DNA from: Myxococcota bacterium
GTDB taxonomy: Bacteria; Myxococcota_A; Polyangia; HGW-17
NCBI GenBank assembly: GCA_018817795.1
Contig: JAHITJ010000041.1
Span: 1-52,434, forward strand
Length of the DNA: 52,434 nucleotides
Reading direction: 5' to 3'
The position numbers were made by a program, and so were the translations under genes. Under the pieces are notes generated by a model. It made no database searches and was not told the origin of the DNA. It worked only from the letters and a program-made list of their open reading frames with translations. This document shows positions 7,072 through 15,474 of this stretch, piece after piece. Every line of letters starts with the position of its first letter. Position 1 is the first letter of the stretch.

Positions 7072-8724
7072 ATGAAGAATTGGTGTCGAACCAGATTTTT
7101 AATCATTTCTTTATCTATTGCAATGGGCGCGTGTCAATTCAACACCGGAGGTCTGCCCGAGACCGGGGAGGAATGTCAGGACGCCGACCTGGACGGCTAC
7201 GGTGTCGGGGCCGACTGTCTGGGTCCGGACTGTGATGATGCCTCGGCAGGCTGCACCACGGATTGCACCACCGATGCCAACGACAACGGCGTGCGGGATT
7301 GCGACGAGGCGTGCGTCGACGGGGACGGGGATGGCTACGGCCAGGGCGCCGACTGCCTCGGCGTGGACTGCGATGACTCTGTGCCCGCCTGCAACAGCGA
7401 CTGCCTTTCCGATGACAACATCAACGGCGTCCGGGACTGCGACGAGGACTGTGTCGATCCCGACCGGGACGGCTACGGCGAGGGCGCCGACTGTCGCGGG
7501 GCTGACTGCGAGGAGGGCAATCCCCTGTGCAATGCGGACTGCCTGGGCGACGACAACCACAACGGCGTCCGGGACTGTGACGAGGACTGCGTCGACGATG
7601 ATGGTGACGGCTATGGAGAGGGGGCCGATTGTCTGGGTGCCGACTGCGACGACACCGCGGTGACGTGCGTCGATGACTGTCTGACCGACGACAACCACAA
7701 CGGAGCCCGGGACTGCGACGAGGAATGCTTTGACCCCGATCTCGACGGCTATGGGGAAGGTCCGGATTGCCTGGGACCGGACTGCGATCCCGCCTCGGAG
7801 TTGTGCAACGTGTCGTGCGTGGACGCCGACCACGACAACCAGTACGACTGCATGGACGCCTGTGTCGACCTGGACCGGGACGGCTACGGCACGGGCTCCG
7901 GATGCACCGCGGCGGACTGCGACGACACCTCGTATTTCTGCACCGTCTCCTGCACCGACCTCGACAGCAACGGTGTGCCCGACTGCCGGCAGGGCCTCCT
8001 TTGCTCGGACGCCGACGGTGACGGGTACGGGACCGGCACCGCCTGCCGCGGCGCGGACTGCGACGACACGTCAATCACCTGCAACACCGGCTGTGTCGCC
8101 GACAACAACAACAACGGCGTGCGCGACTGCGACGAGGACTGCATCGACGCCGATCGCGACGGGTACGGGATCGGCGCGGAGTGCAACGGTACGGACTGCA
8201 ACCCCACCGAGCGCTTCTGCTGGTCCGGCTGCGTGGATCTCGACCTGGACGGCATGTGCACGGAGTCCGGCGACGAGGAGCTGGTGCTCAACGTCGTCGC
8301 GGGCAAGCCGCTGCTGGTCCACACGGGGGATGTCTGCTATCCTTCGGGATCGCCGAACTGCTATGACTGGGACGAGGCCGTCGACGGCCAGTGGGGCACG
8401 ACCTGGTACGTGCAGACCAACCCCTCCACCGTCCTGGTGGCCGATCTGGGCACGGTTCACACGCTGATCGCCTTCCGCTACCTGGTCTCATGGGACGCCC
8501 GCGAAACCTACGGCACCGGCGCCCAGCTCACGATCTCGGTGTCCACGGACAACACCGAATGGACGCCCGTGGATGAACGGACGGTCACCCGCTATCAGAT
8601 GATGGACTTCCAGGTGTCCACGCCGGTTTCTGCCCGTTACATCAGGTTCGCCTGGACGGGCTCCCAGGGCGCCGCATGGAACGGCTGGGGGCACGTGTAC
8701 GAGTTCCAGGCCTTCGGCTATTGA
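7072..8724 (+). CDS. Lipoprotein with eight Ca-binding-type Cys repeats and a discoidin-like domain
   Basis: A 550-residue envelope lipoprotein (lipobox SIAMGAC) with GGAGGA 8 bases before ATG. Residues about 30-400 hold eight copies of a roughly 44-residue unit with the core DxDxDGYG, then CxGxDCDD, separated by DNNxNGVRDCDE-type linkers. The Asp spacing resembles EF-hand/thrombospondin type 3 calcium loops, and Cys pairs probably form disulfides. The C-terminal 150 residues (DEAVDGQWGTTWYVQ to FQAFGY) match an F5/8 type C (discoidin) domain: a jelly roll that typically binds carbohydrate or lipid. A calcium-stabilised stalk carrying a binding domain on the cell surface is inferred. The tRNA gene converges on its 3' end. 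Confidence 0.88.
   Translation: MKNWCRTRFLIISLSIAMGACQFNTGGLPETGEECQDADLDGYGVGADCLGPDCDDASAGCTTDCTTDANDNGVRDCDEACVDGDGDGYGQGADCLGVDCDDSVPACNSDCLSDDNINGVRDCDEDCVDPDRDGYGEGADCRGADCEEGNPLCNADCLGDDNHNGVRDCDEDCVDDDGDGYGEGADCLGADCDDTAVTCVDDCLTDDNHNGARDCDEECFDPDLDGYGEGPDCLGPDCDPASELCNVSCVDADHDNQYDCMDACVDLDRDGYGTGSGCTAADCDDTSYFCTVSCTDLDSNGVPDCRQGLLCSDADGDGYGTGTACRGADCDDTSITCNTGCVADNNNNGVRDCDEDCIDADRDGYGIGAECNGTDCNPTERFCWSGCVDLDLDGMCTESGDEELVLNVVAGKPLLVHTGDVCYPSGSPNCYDWDEAVDGQWGTTWYVQTNPSTVLVADLGTVHTLIAFRYLVSWDARETYGTGAQLTISVSTDNTEWTPVDERTVTRYQMMDFQVSTPVSARYIRFAWTGSQGAAWNGWGHVYEFQAFGY
7165..8230 (+). repeat. Eight degenerate ~130-bp coding repeats
   Basis: Direct repeats inside the lipoprotein gene encode the DGYGxGxxCxGxDCDD units. 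The copies are diverged at DNA level but keep reading frame and spacing. Confidence 0.8.
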
Positions 8725-8750
8725 TGAAAATACAATTGAATTGTTTGGTG

Positions 8751-8827
<77 letters not shown>

Positions 8828-8857
8828 ACACCAGGGGCCGCGAACGGCCGGTTGAAG

Positions 8858-8886
8858 TCTTTATGCGATTTCAGTTGCGCTGTCAA
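8858..8886 (-). promoter_or_regulatory. Promoter of tRNA-Ile
   Basis: On the minus strand a perfect TTGACA (8886-8881), a 17-base spacer and TAAAGA (8863-8858). Predicted start near 8851, about 24 bases before the tRNA 5' end. Confidence 0.75.
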
Positions 8887-8948
8887 CCCCGTTTTTCTAT
8901 TTTTTCGGCAGGCCGCGCGCTGTGCGCGACCATGAATCCGGATGAGGC

Positions 8949-9833
8949 ATGAAACTACACACCAGCTTCTGGATCCTTGCTTTTCTATGCATCGGCTGCA
9001 CCAGGCCGGCAAAAACGTCCATGCGGGCCCATCGGGAGGTCGTCGTCGACAACATCTGGTCGCTGGTGCCCGGCGAGGCGGACTGGATGCTGCTGACCGT
9101 ACCAGGGAGCCTGCCTGCCGAGGTCCTCGCGGGGCTTCCCGAGCTTGCCCGGAACGGTCCCTGCCGCGAAGGGGCCGCGCACACTGTGCTGTTTTTGAAC
9201 GGCACCCGCGGACCGGAGGCGTTTTCGGCCACGGTCCGCCTCTTTGAGGGCGCCCGGACCGGCTGTACGCCGGTGGGAGTGAAGACCTACCGGTCCAACC
9301 CGGTGCTCTCCGAGCAGGACGGCATCTGGGAGTTGTGGACGCCCGGTGCGCTGGTTCGCGCGCCGGTGGAGCGGGCGCAGTACCTGGCCGACCGGATTGG
9401 AAACCCCGCCGGGCCCGAGGCGGTCGAGCCCGCCGCCCTCAAGAAGGCCGTGTCGCGCTGGCAGCCGCGTGGGGAGAGCGCTCCGGCGGTCGCGCTCTGG
9501 TTCGTTCGCTCGGAGCGTATCGCGCGGTTCTTCAAGCCGCTGTTCGCTGAGCCCCCGCTTCGTGGCGGGCTCCTGTTCTTTTTCTCCGGAGGCTGGGTGC
9601 GGTTGCGCATCCACCTGGAGTTCGGGGACACGGGTACCGCCGAGGCGGCCGTCTCGGAACTGCGTGACGGGCTGATCTCGGCGATCGAATCCAGGAACTA
9701 TCCTAGAATGGACTGGAAAACTGCGCTCGAACCGCTGGTGGTCCATCCCGAGGGCTCGCTTTTATGGGTGCAATGGAGTATGCCTGTGGCGCGTGCGCTG
9801 CCGTTGTTTTTTGCGGTGGCCGGGAAAGGTTGA
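8949..9833 (+). CDS. Lipoprotein of unknown function
   Basis: A 294-residue protein with a short signal peptide and lipobox (LAFLCIGC), so it is expected to be membrane-anchored by lipid. GAGG lies just before the ATG. The body has no family I recognise; it alternates compact alpha/beta stretches (WMLLTVPGSLP, AVALWFVRSERIARFF, LRIHLEFGD). The uracil-DNA glycosylase gene starts 4 bases after its stop, so the two are probably cotranscribed, although no functional link is evident. Confidence 0.72.
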   Translation: MKLHTSFWILAFLCIGCTRPAKTSMRAHREVVVDNIWSLVPGEADWMLLTVPGSLPAEVLAGLPELARNGPCREGAAHTVLFLNGTRGPEAFSATVRLFEGARTGCTPVGVKTYRSNPVLSEQDGIWELWTPGALVRAPVERAQYLADRIGNPAGPEAVEPAALKKAVSRWQPRGESAPAVALWFVRSERIARFFKPLFAEPPLRGGLLFFFSGGWVRLRIHLEFGDTGTAEAAVSELRDGLISAIESRNYPRMDWKTALEPLVVHPEGSLLWVQWSMPVARALPLFFAVAGKG

Positions 9834-9837
9834 GCGC

Positions 9838-10665
9838 ATGAGTGAGGATGTTCGGGAGCTCGTCGGTGCCGTTCGCACCTACCTGCAGGTGCACGGCCGC
9901 GGGCGGCACTTCGCCACCGGCTCATGGGTGGACCCTGGATCCGGGAGGGACGGTTCAGCAGGAGCTTTGGGTGGCTCTTCTGGAGCCGGGGACGGCCCGG
10001 ACCATGTGCCTGGGACGGCTCCGGTGGCTGAAACGGTGACCGATCGGGAGTTCGGTCGGGAGGACTTCGGTTCCAAGCTGGAAACCGTCGCGCCCGCCAG
10101 GATCGAAGCCGGCGATCTGGACCAACTGCGTGAGGTGTGGGGCGAGTGCACGCGTTGCAGCTTGGCCGGCGGCCGTACGAACCTTGTCTTCGGAGAGGGT
10201 GCGGCACCGGCGGACCTGATGTTCATCGGCGAAGGCCCCGGTGAGCAGGAGGATCTGCAGGGGCGTCCGTTCGTGGGCCGGGCCGGGGAACTGCTCACCA
10301 AGATGATCGAGGCCATGGGGCTCTCACGCGATCTTGTCTTCATCGCCAACATCGTGAAGTGCAGGCCGCCGGGGAACCGCGATCCCGAGCCCGGCGAGGT
10401 CACCTCCTGCCTGCCCGTTCTGCTCGCGCAGATCCGCCTGGTCCGACCCCGCGTCATCGTCTCTCTGGGACGGATCAGTGCCCAGACCCTGCTGTCCTCG
10501 GGGACGCCGATCGGCCGCCTGCGTGGCCGCTGGCACTGCTTCGAGGGCGTCGATCTGATGCCGACGTTCCACCCCGCCTACCTGCTACGTTCGCCCGAGA
10601 AGAAGAAGGAAGCCTGGCAGGATCTTCAGTTGGTCATGGAGAAGCTCCGTGAGCCCCATGCCTGA
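9838..10665 (+). CDS. Family 4 (4Fe-4S) uracil-DNA glycosylase
   Basis: A 275-residue base-excision repair enzyme that removes uracil from DNA. Residues 1-90 are a variable, low-complexity leader. The catalytic domain begins near residue 103 with CTRCSL, then [20 protein letters not shown] (uracil-binding loop), [11 protein letters not shown] and TSCLPVL. The four cysteines of these motifs fit the iron-sulfur ligands of family 4 enzymes. [12 protein letters not shown] carries the C-terminal HPA motif. ATG 9838 is chosen because the family domain needs nothing upstream and an earlier in-frame ATG lies inside the previous gene. Its last 8 bases overlap tatC. Confidence 0.93.
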   Translation: MSEDVRELVGAVRTYLQVHGRGRHFATGSWVDPGSGRDGSAGALGGSSGAGDGPDHVPGTAPVAETVTDREFGREDFGSKLETVAPARIEAGDLDQLREVWGECTRCSLAGGRTNLVFGEGAAPADLMFIGEGPGEQEDLQGRPFVGRAGELLTKMIEAMGLSRDLVFIANIVKCRPPGNRDPEPGEVTSCLPVLLAQIRLVRPRVIVSLGRISAQTLLSSGTPIGRLRGRWHCFEGVDLMPTFHPAYLLRSPEKKKEAWQDLQLVMEKLREPHA

Positions 10666-11491
10666 GCCCACCGAGTCCATGCCCCGGAAGAGCCTGCGGG
10701 AACACCTGCAGGAGCTGGCGTACCGGATCAAGTTGGCCCTGTTGTGGATGGCCGGGGGGACGGTGATCGCCTTCGTCTTCCGCGAATGGATCATGGAGTG
10801 GCTGATGGTGCCACTGGCGCCGGCCCTGGGGGCGGATCCGAAACTGCACTTCTCGAGTCCCATCGAACCGTTCTTCACCTATATGCGGCTGGCGCTGCAG
10901 GCGGGACTGTTCATCGCCTTCCCGGGCCTGCTCTGGCAACTCTGGTCATTCATCGGACCGGGCCTGCACCGGAAGGAACGAAGGTTCGTGCTGGCGATCA
11001 CCTTCTGGGGCGTGTTGTTCTTCCTGTCGGGGGTTGCCTTCGCCTATTACCTGGTGTTTCCCTACGGCTTTGACTGGCTGCTGAACTTTGCCCGGGGCGA
11101 GACGCTTACCAGTCCATACTTTGTGCAACTGCAGAAAAACCTGACGCTGGCCTACGGACCGGAGGCCCGGCTGGCGCTCGCGGGCGGACTCGTGCTGGAG
11201 CCGACCATCATGATGGATGGGTACCTGAAACTCATCATGAGTCTCCTGTTCGCTTTCGGTGTGATGTTCGAACTTCCGCTGGTCATTTATTTTCTGGCCG
11301 TCTCGAGGGTGGCGTCCATCTCCGGCCTGATGCATTTTTTCCGGTATTTTGTGGTGATTGCTTTTATTGTCGCTGCCGTCCTGACGCCGCCAGACGTCAT
11401 CACCCAGATCATGCTGGGGGTGCCCCTCGTGCTGATGTACCTGATGAGCGTGGGCGTCGCTGCTTTGGTTCTCCGTGGAAAAAAAAGTTGA
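10658..11491 (+). CDS. tatC: Twin-arginine translocase subunit TatC
   Basis: A 277-residue inner-membrane protein, the signal-recognition subunit of the Tat pathway for folded proteins. It opens with the conserved cytoplasmic motif SLREHLQELAYRIK, followed by hydrophobic helices (LLWMAGGTVIAFVF, ALQAGLFIAFPGLLWQLWSF, FWGVLFFLSGVAFAYYLVFP, FAFGVMFELPLVIYFL, YFVVIAFIVAAVLTP, LVLMYLMSVGVAALVL). LWSFIGPGLHRKERR and FGVMFELP are family signatures. ATG 10658 overlaps the glycosylase stop; GTG 10649 is an alternative. The long periplasmic loop after TM3 (GETLTSPYFVQLQKN onward) is larger than in E. coli. No tatA or tatB gene is nearby. Confidence 0.96.
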   Translation: MPEPTESMPRKSLREHLQELAYRIKLALLWMAGGTVIAFVFREWIMEWLMVPLAPALGADPKLHFSSPIEPFFTYMRLALQAGLFIAFPGLLWQLWSFIGPGLHRKERRFVLAITFWGVLFFLSGVAFAYYLVFPYGFDWLLNFARGETLTSPYFVQLQKNLTLAYGPEARLALAGGLVLEPTIMMDGYLKLIMSLLFAFGVMFELPLVIYFLAVSRVASISGLMHFFRYFVVIAFIVAAVLTPPDVITQIMLGVPLVLMYLMSVGVAALVLRGKKS

Positions 11492-11495
11492 CCCG

Positions 11496-11524
11496 TTGAC
11501 CATTCCATTTGATTGTGCTTTACT
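11496..11524 (+). promoter_or_regulatory. Promoter of the 11596 lipoprotein
   Basis: TTGACC (11496-11501), a 17-base spacer and TTTACT (11519-11524). It lies just beyond the tatC stop and rules out an in-frame ATG at 11509 as the translation start. Confidence 0.65.
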
Positions 11525-11595
11525 CCCGTCGCATGTTTTCCACTCAGGGATCCTTTGGTTTGCGGGTTTCCATGGTCAACGGAGACATGCGGGAG

Positions 11596-12387
11596 ATGAC
11601 AGTGAAGACGCATCTGTTTCAATCCGGTTTGCTTTTTGTTTTAATAATTGCCCTCTCCGGTAGCTTCGGTTGCAAGAAGGACAAGAAGAAGGCCACGACG
11701 CCTGACAAAACCGTGGCCAAGTCCGAGTGCAATTGCCCCCAGATCCGGGTCTGTGCCAAGGAGGAGGCCATCGCGCGGGTCAAGAACCGCTGCGAGAATT
11801 GGCAAAAGGAATTTGCCAAGGCCTCCAACGCCGCTGCGCCCACCCTCAAGCGCGAAGAGATGTTCCTCACGCCGGTCAATCCGATCGGCATCATCCGCAC
11901 CACGCGCGACGATGGCACCCTGGCCTGCCGCGAGGTCGACATGAACGGCGACGGCCTGGTCGACATCCACTATTTCTACGACGCCTCCGGCGCCAATATC
12001 CTCGAGATCCAGCAGGACACCGGCCGGGATGGTATCATCGACGTGGTCCGCACCTACCGTTCGGGCATGCTCTTCGTCGAGAAATACAACAACGACGCCG
12101 ACGAGACGACATGGGAAGTGATCAAGACCTATTCCAACGGCGTCATCACGCAGATCGCCTCCCGCGTGATCAACTCTCAGTCCACGGGTCAGAAGATCTG
12201 CCCCGGTCACAATTACTTTGAGAACTTCGACGAGAAGGGCCTGCTCGTGACGATTTCCTACGACACCGACTGCGACGGACGGGTGGACTTCGTCATCAAC
12301 AAGGAGGGCAAGAACGCGATGAACCTGCAGCTCAAGGAGCAGGACACCGTGATCAAGTTGAAGGAAACCAAGCCCACCACCCCCTGA
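11596..12387 (+). CDS. Lipoprotein with EF-hand-like DxNxDGxxD repeats
   Basis: About 263 residues from ATG 11596, which gives a standard signal (FVLIIALSGSFGC). Earlier in-frame ATGs at 11533 and 11587 are possible, but 11509 lies within the promoter. After a Lys-rich spacer and a Cys-rich patch (CNCPQIRVC), the body carries three Asp-rich loops: DMNGDGLVDIHYFYD, DTGRDGIIDVVRTY and DTDCDGRVDF. Such repeats resemble calcium-binding loops in beta-sheet repeat lipoproteins of Myxococcota. Function is unknown. The LonB gene follows after 37 bases with its own Shine-Dalgarno. Confidence 0.8.
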   Translation: MTVKTHLFQSGLLFVLIIALSGSFGCKKDKKKATTPDKTVAKSECNCPQIRVCAKEEAIARVKNRCENWQKEFAKASNAAAPTLKREEMFLTPVNPIGIIRTTRDDGTLACREVDMNGDGLVDIHYFYDASGANILEIQQDTGRDGIIDVVRTYRSGMLFVEKYNNDADETTWEVIKTYSNGVITQIASRVINSQSTGQKICPGHNYFENFDEKGLLVTISYDTDCDGRVDFVINKEGKNAMNLQLKEQDTVIKLKETKPTTP

Positions 12388-12424
12388 CCGTCGAGCATCA
12401 ACCTGTGCACAGCAGGAGCCGCCA

Positions 12425-14938
12425 GTGAATCATAGAAAAAACAGACATCTGCAGGACAAGTACCGCCTTTCCCACGAACAGTTGTATCTCCGCTGCGATC
12501 CGGACCAACTGGGCTTCGAGACCACCAGGGATCTCCCTCCCTGGAACGGAACACTGGACCAGAAGGACGCCCTAGACGCGATCGACTTCGGGCTCTCGAT
12601 CAAGAGCCGCGGCTTCAACATCTATGCCGTGGGTCAGCCCGGATTCGGGAAGACCTCCACGATCCTGCGCCTGGTCCGCAACCGTGCCCGCAAGGATCAC
12701 ATCCCGCCGGACATCTGCTATCTTTATAACTTTGAGGACACCTACGAGCCTCAGGCGGTGCTGCTGCCCTCGGGCAAGGGCCGCAAGCTCGCCGAACTGA
12801 TCGAGGGCCTGGCGCTGGACCTGCGCCGCGAGACGCAGCGGATCGTGATGCACCCCTCCGCCCAGCAGTACCAGCAGAAGCACGTCGACGAATACCGGGT
12901 GCAGATTCAGGGCTTGCTCACGGGCATGGTGGCTGAGGCCACGGCCCTGGGCTTCGAGCTGCGCAGCTCCGACGAGCAGGGCTTCGTGCCCGTGATTCCG
13001 TTCCAGGACGGCTTCGTCGGCGAGGCCGAACTGCGGGAGATGACCCCGTCTCCGGAGACCGCCGCCCTGCGCGAACTCATGGTCAACGCAGTCAACGAGC
13101 TCGAGCGCATGCTGCACGAGCTCGACCGCCGGCAGCGGCAGTTGATGAAGGAGCTCGTTGGCGTGATCATCGAGGACCAGCGCGCCAAGTTGTCCCCCAT
13201 GGTCGAGCGCCTGATGGTCGAGGTGCGTGAGAAACTCGGTGTCAAGAACAAGCTGCTGGACACCTATATGGGCGGCCTGAAGTCGCGCTATCTGGAGTAC
13301 TTCCAGCGCTTTCTTCCGCATGATGAGGAGGAGAACGAGGAGGAGGGCAAGGACAAGGGGGAGACCGACGAGGAGTCCGAGTTCCTCAACGAGATGGAAA
13401 TCGAGCACGACCAGGAGGAGATTCCGATTGAGTTCCGGGTGAACGTGCTCGTGGACAACAGCAAGGAGACCTCCGCTCCCGTCATCATGGAGAAGGTGCC
13501 GACCTACGCCAACCTGGTGGGGTACCTCGAGTACCAGGACAAGCTCGGCGCGTTCTCGACGAACCACACGCTGGTCCGGCCCGGTGCGCTGCATCGCGCC
13601 AACGGCGGCTACCTGATCCTGCAGGCCAACGACATCCTGCTTCACCCGATGTCCTGGTTCGCCCTCAAGAAGGTGCTGCGCCACAAGGAGATCCGAATCG
13701 AGGAGATGCAGGAGGAGGGGCGTCCCCGCGTCACCGGTACGGTGCGTCCGAAGTCCGTTCCCCTTGATCTGAAGGTCGTCCTCGTGGGCAACGACGACAC
13801 GTATTACCTGCTGCAGAATCACGACGAGGAGTTCAACCGCCTGTTCAAGGTCAAGTCCGACTTCTCCCACAGCATGGCCCGCCTGCCCGAAAACGTGCAC
13901 GCGATGGCCTGCTTCCTCGGCCAGATCGCCAAGGAGGAGAAGTACCTGCCGGTTCATGCCCGTGCCGTGGCCCGCATCGTGGAGTACGCCGCCTACATGG
14001 CCGATGACCAGGAGATGATCTCCAACCGCACCTCCTCCCTGATCGACCTGCTCGCAGAGAGTGACTTCTGGGCGCACCAGAGGCAGAAGCGGCCCCGCTT
14101 CATCGATGCACGGGATGTGGACAAGGCACTCGAGGACCGGTCACGCCGGCACTCCCGCATCGAGAAGCTGGCGCTGCGCGAGATCCAGAGCGGCACCGTG
14201 CTGATCGACACCACGGGTGAAGTGGTCGGGCAGATCAATGGCATGGCCGTTTATGATCTCGGTGATCACGCGTTCGGCATTCCCTCGCGCATCACGGCGA
14301 TCACCTTCGCTGGCGACAAGGGCATCACCAACATCGACCGCGAGGTGAACCTGTCCGGAAACATTCACGACAAGGGCACCCTGATCATGACCGGCTATAT
14401 CTCCGGGCGGTTTGCCCGGAACAAGCCCATGAACCTGTCATCCTCGATCACTTTCGAGCAGACCTACAACCAGGTCGAGGGCGACAGCGCCTCCTCCACC
14501 GAACTGTATGCGCTGCTGTCCTCGCTGGCTGATGTGCCGATCCACCAGAGCATCGCCGTGACCGGCTCCGTCAACCAGCAGGGCTACATCCAGGCCATCG
14601 GCGGCGTCAACGAGAAGATCGAGGGCTTCTACAAGGTCTGCAAGCTGCTCGGAACCCTCGACGGATCGCAGGGTGTGCTGATCCCGAAGGCGAACATCCG
14701 CAATCTGATGCTGCCGCACGAGGTCGTCGAGGCGGTCCGTGAAGGCGTGTTCCATGTGTTCGCCATCTCCCACATCGACGAGGGTGTCGAGATCCTGATG
14801 AGCATGTCCTCCGGCGAACAGCACGAGGACGGGACGTGGACGCCCGGCTCGTTCAATGACCGGGTGGCCCGTCGCATCGAGGAACTGTCCCTGGCCTTCC
14901 AGAAGAGCCAGAGCGACGGGGAGTGGAGCACCCCGTGA
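12425..14938 (+). CDS. LonB-type ATP-dependent protease
   Basis: An 837-residue Lon-family protease of the type without the classical N-terminal LAN domain (often annotated Lon protease family or AAA family ATPase). AGGAG lies 7 bases before GTG 12425. Walker A is GQPGFGKTS (residues 70-78); a long helical insertion with an acidic stretch (EEENEEEGKDKGETDEE) interrupts the ATPase. GGYLILQANDIL and VVLVGNDDTYY are the later AAA+ strands. The C-terminal protease domain has Ser688 in EGDSASS and Lys731 in GVNEKIEGF; the 43-residue spacing equals that of the Lon Ser-Lys dyad. Degradation of misfolded or regulatory proteins is expected. Confidence 0.93.
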   Translation: MNHRKNRHLQDKYRLSHEQLYLRCDPDQLGFETTRDLPPWNGTLDQKDALDAIDFGLSIKSRGFNIYAVGQPGFGKTSTILRLVRNRARKDHIPPDICYLYNFEDTYEPQAVLLPSGKGRKLAELIEGLALDLRRETQRIVMHPSAQQYQQKHVDEYRVQIQGLLTGMVAEATALGFELRSSDEQGFVPVIPFQDGFVGEAELREMTPSPETAALRELMVNAVNELERMLHELDRRQRQLMKELVGVIIEDQRAKLSPMVERLMVEVREKLGVKNKLLDTYMGGLKSRYLEYFQRFLPHDEEENEEEGKDKGETDEESEFLNEMEIEHDQEEIPIEFRVNVLVDNSKETSAPVIMEKVPTYANLVGYLEYQDKLGAFSTNHTLVRPGALHRANGGYLILQANDILLHPMSWFALKKVLRHKEIRIEEMQEEGRPRVTGTVRPKSVPLDLKVVLVGNDDTYYLLQNHDEEFNRLFKVKSDFSHSMARLPENVHAMACFLGQIAKEEKYLPVHARAVARIVEYAAYMADDQEMISNRTSSLIDLLAESDFWAHQRQKRPRFIDARDVDKALEDRSRRHSRIEKLALREIQSGTVLIDTTGEVVGQINGMAVYDLGDHAFGIPSRITAITFAGDKGITNIDREVNLSGNIHDKGTLIMTGYISGRFARNKPMNLSSSITFEQTYNQVEGDSASSTELYALLSSLADVPIHQSIAVTGSVNQQGYIQAIGGVNEKIEGFYKVCKLLGTLDGSQGVLIPKANIRNLMLPHEVVEAVREGVFHVFAISHIDEGVEILMSMSSGEQHEDGTWTPGSFNDRVARRIEELSLAFQKSQSDGEWSTP

Positions 14939-15330
14939 GGCCCGCTTCCCTGTTCCTGCTTGTCGCGGCCTGCTTCGTCTGTGTGTCCTGTACAGGCACC
15001 AAGGGACCGGAACTGACCGTGCGGCTGGAGTCCGCCCAGGTGGGCAGGACCATCACGGTGGAGGGCCTGGCCGAGAACCGGAAGGACGGTGCGGTCCTGC
15101 GCGGGGATCACTTCGAACTGTGGATCGTGGAACTGTCGGGCTGGCCCGACAACGAAGGAAAACGGGTGCGCGCCACCGGAGTCCTCGCCGAGGATCACGG
15201 CCGTCCTGTATTTGTACGACGCCCCGAAGAACCCATTGTCCAGGGGGTCGAGGTGCCCGAGGGGACTGATCTTGAAAAAGCGAGCCGCCGCTGGGTGCTG
15301 AAGAACGTGCGCTGGCAATGGCTTCCCTGA
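14935..15330 (+). CDS. Small lipoprotein
   Basis: A 131-residue protein starting at GTG 14935 in a GTGA overlap with the LonB stop, so translation is probably coupled. The signal (SLFLLVAACFVCVSC) ends in a lipobox. The rest (LTVRLESAQVGRTITVEG, FELWIVELSG, ENGKRVRATGV-like strands) reads as a small beta barrel of about 100 residues, reminiscent of OB-like domains, but I cannot name the family. An upstream GTG at 14923 is an alternative start. Confidence 0.72.
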   Translation: MRPASLFLLVAACFVCVSCTGTKGPELTVRLESAQVGRTITVEGLAENRKDGAVLRGDHFELWIVELSGWPDNEGKRVRATGVLAEDHGRPVFVRRPEEPIVQGVEVPEGTDLEKASRRWVLKNVRWQWLP

Positions 15331-15474
15331 CGGATACGTTCTCCCCTGTTTCAGCTTTTCAGCTTTTCACCGTGTCCGATGTGGAGTAAAAATCCTACTG
15401 TTTTTGTGGACGTACAAACTGGGTTGACAAGCGTGTCCCGGACTTGAGGGCCGGCAGTTTTCAGGAGAATGTGA
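15331..15474 (+). promoter_or_regulatory. Upstream region of the PP2C-CNB gene
   Basis: The spacer contains a short direct repeat (TTCAGCTT, 15351-15366 region) and a TTGACA near 15424 with no good -10 element 16-18 bases later. AGGAG precedes ATG 15475. A promoter is likely here but I cannot place it. Confidence 0.35.

Noticed and set aside
7165-8230. Repeat block as a possible CRISPR or non-coding array
   Set aside because: The repeats stay in frame, encode conserved Asp/Cys motifs and lack uniform spacers.
12572-14077. Minus-strand open frame of about 500 codons
   Set aside because: Shadow of the LonB gene; rich in His/Leu/Val runs typical of reverse frames.
15424-15450. TTGACA before the PP2C-CNB gene as a promoter
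   Set aside because: No acceptable -10 element occurs 16-18 bases downstream.
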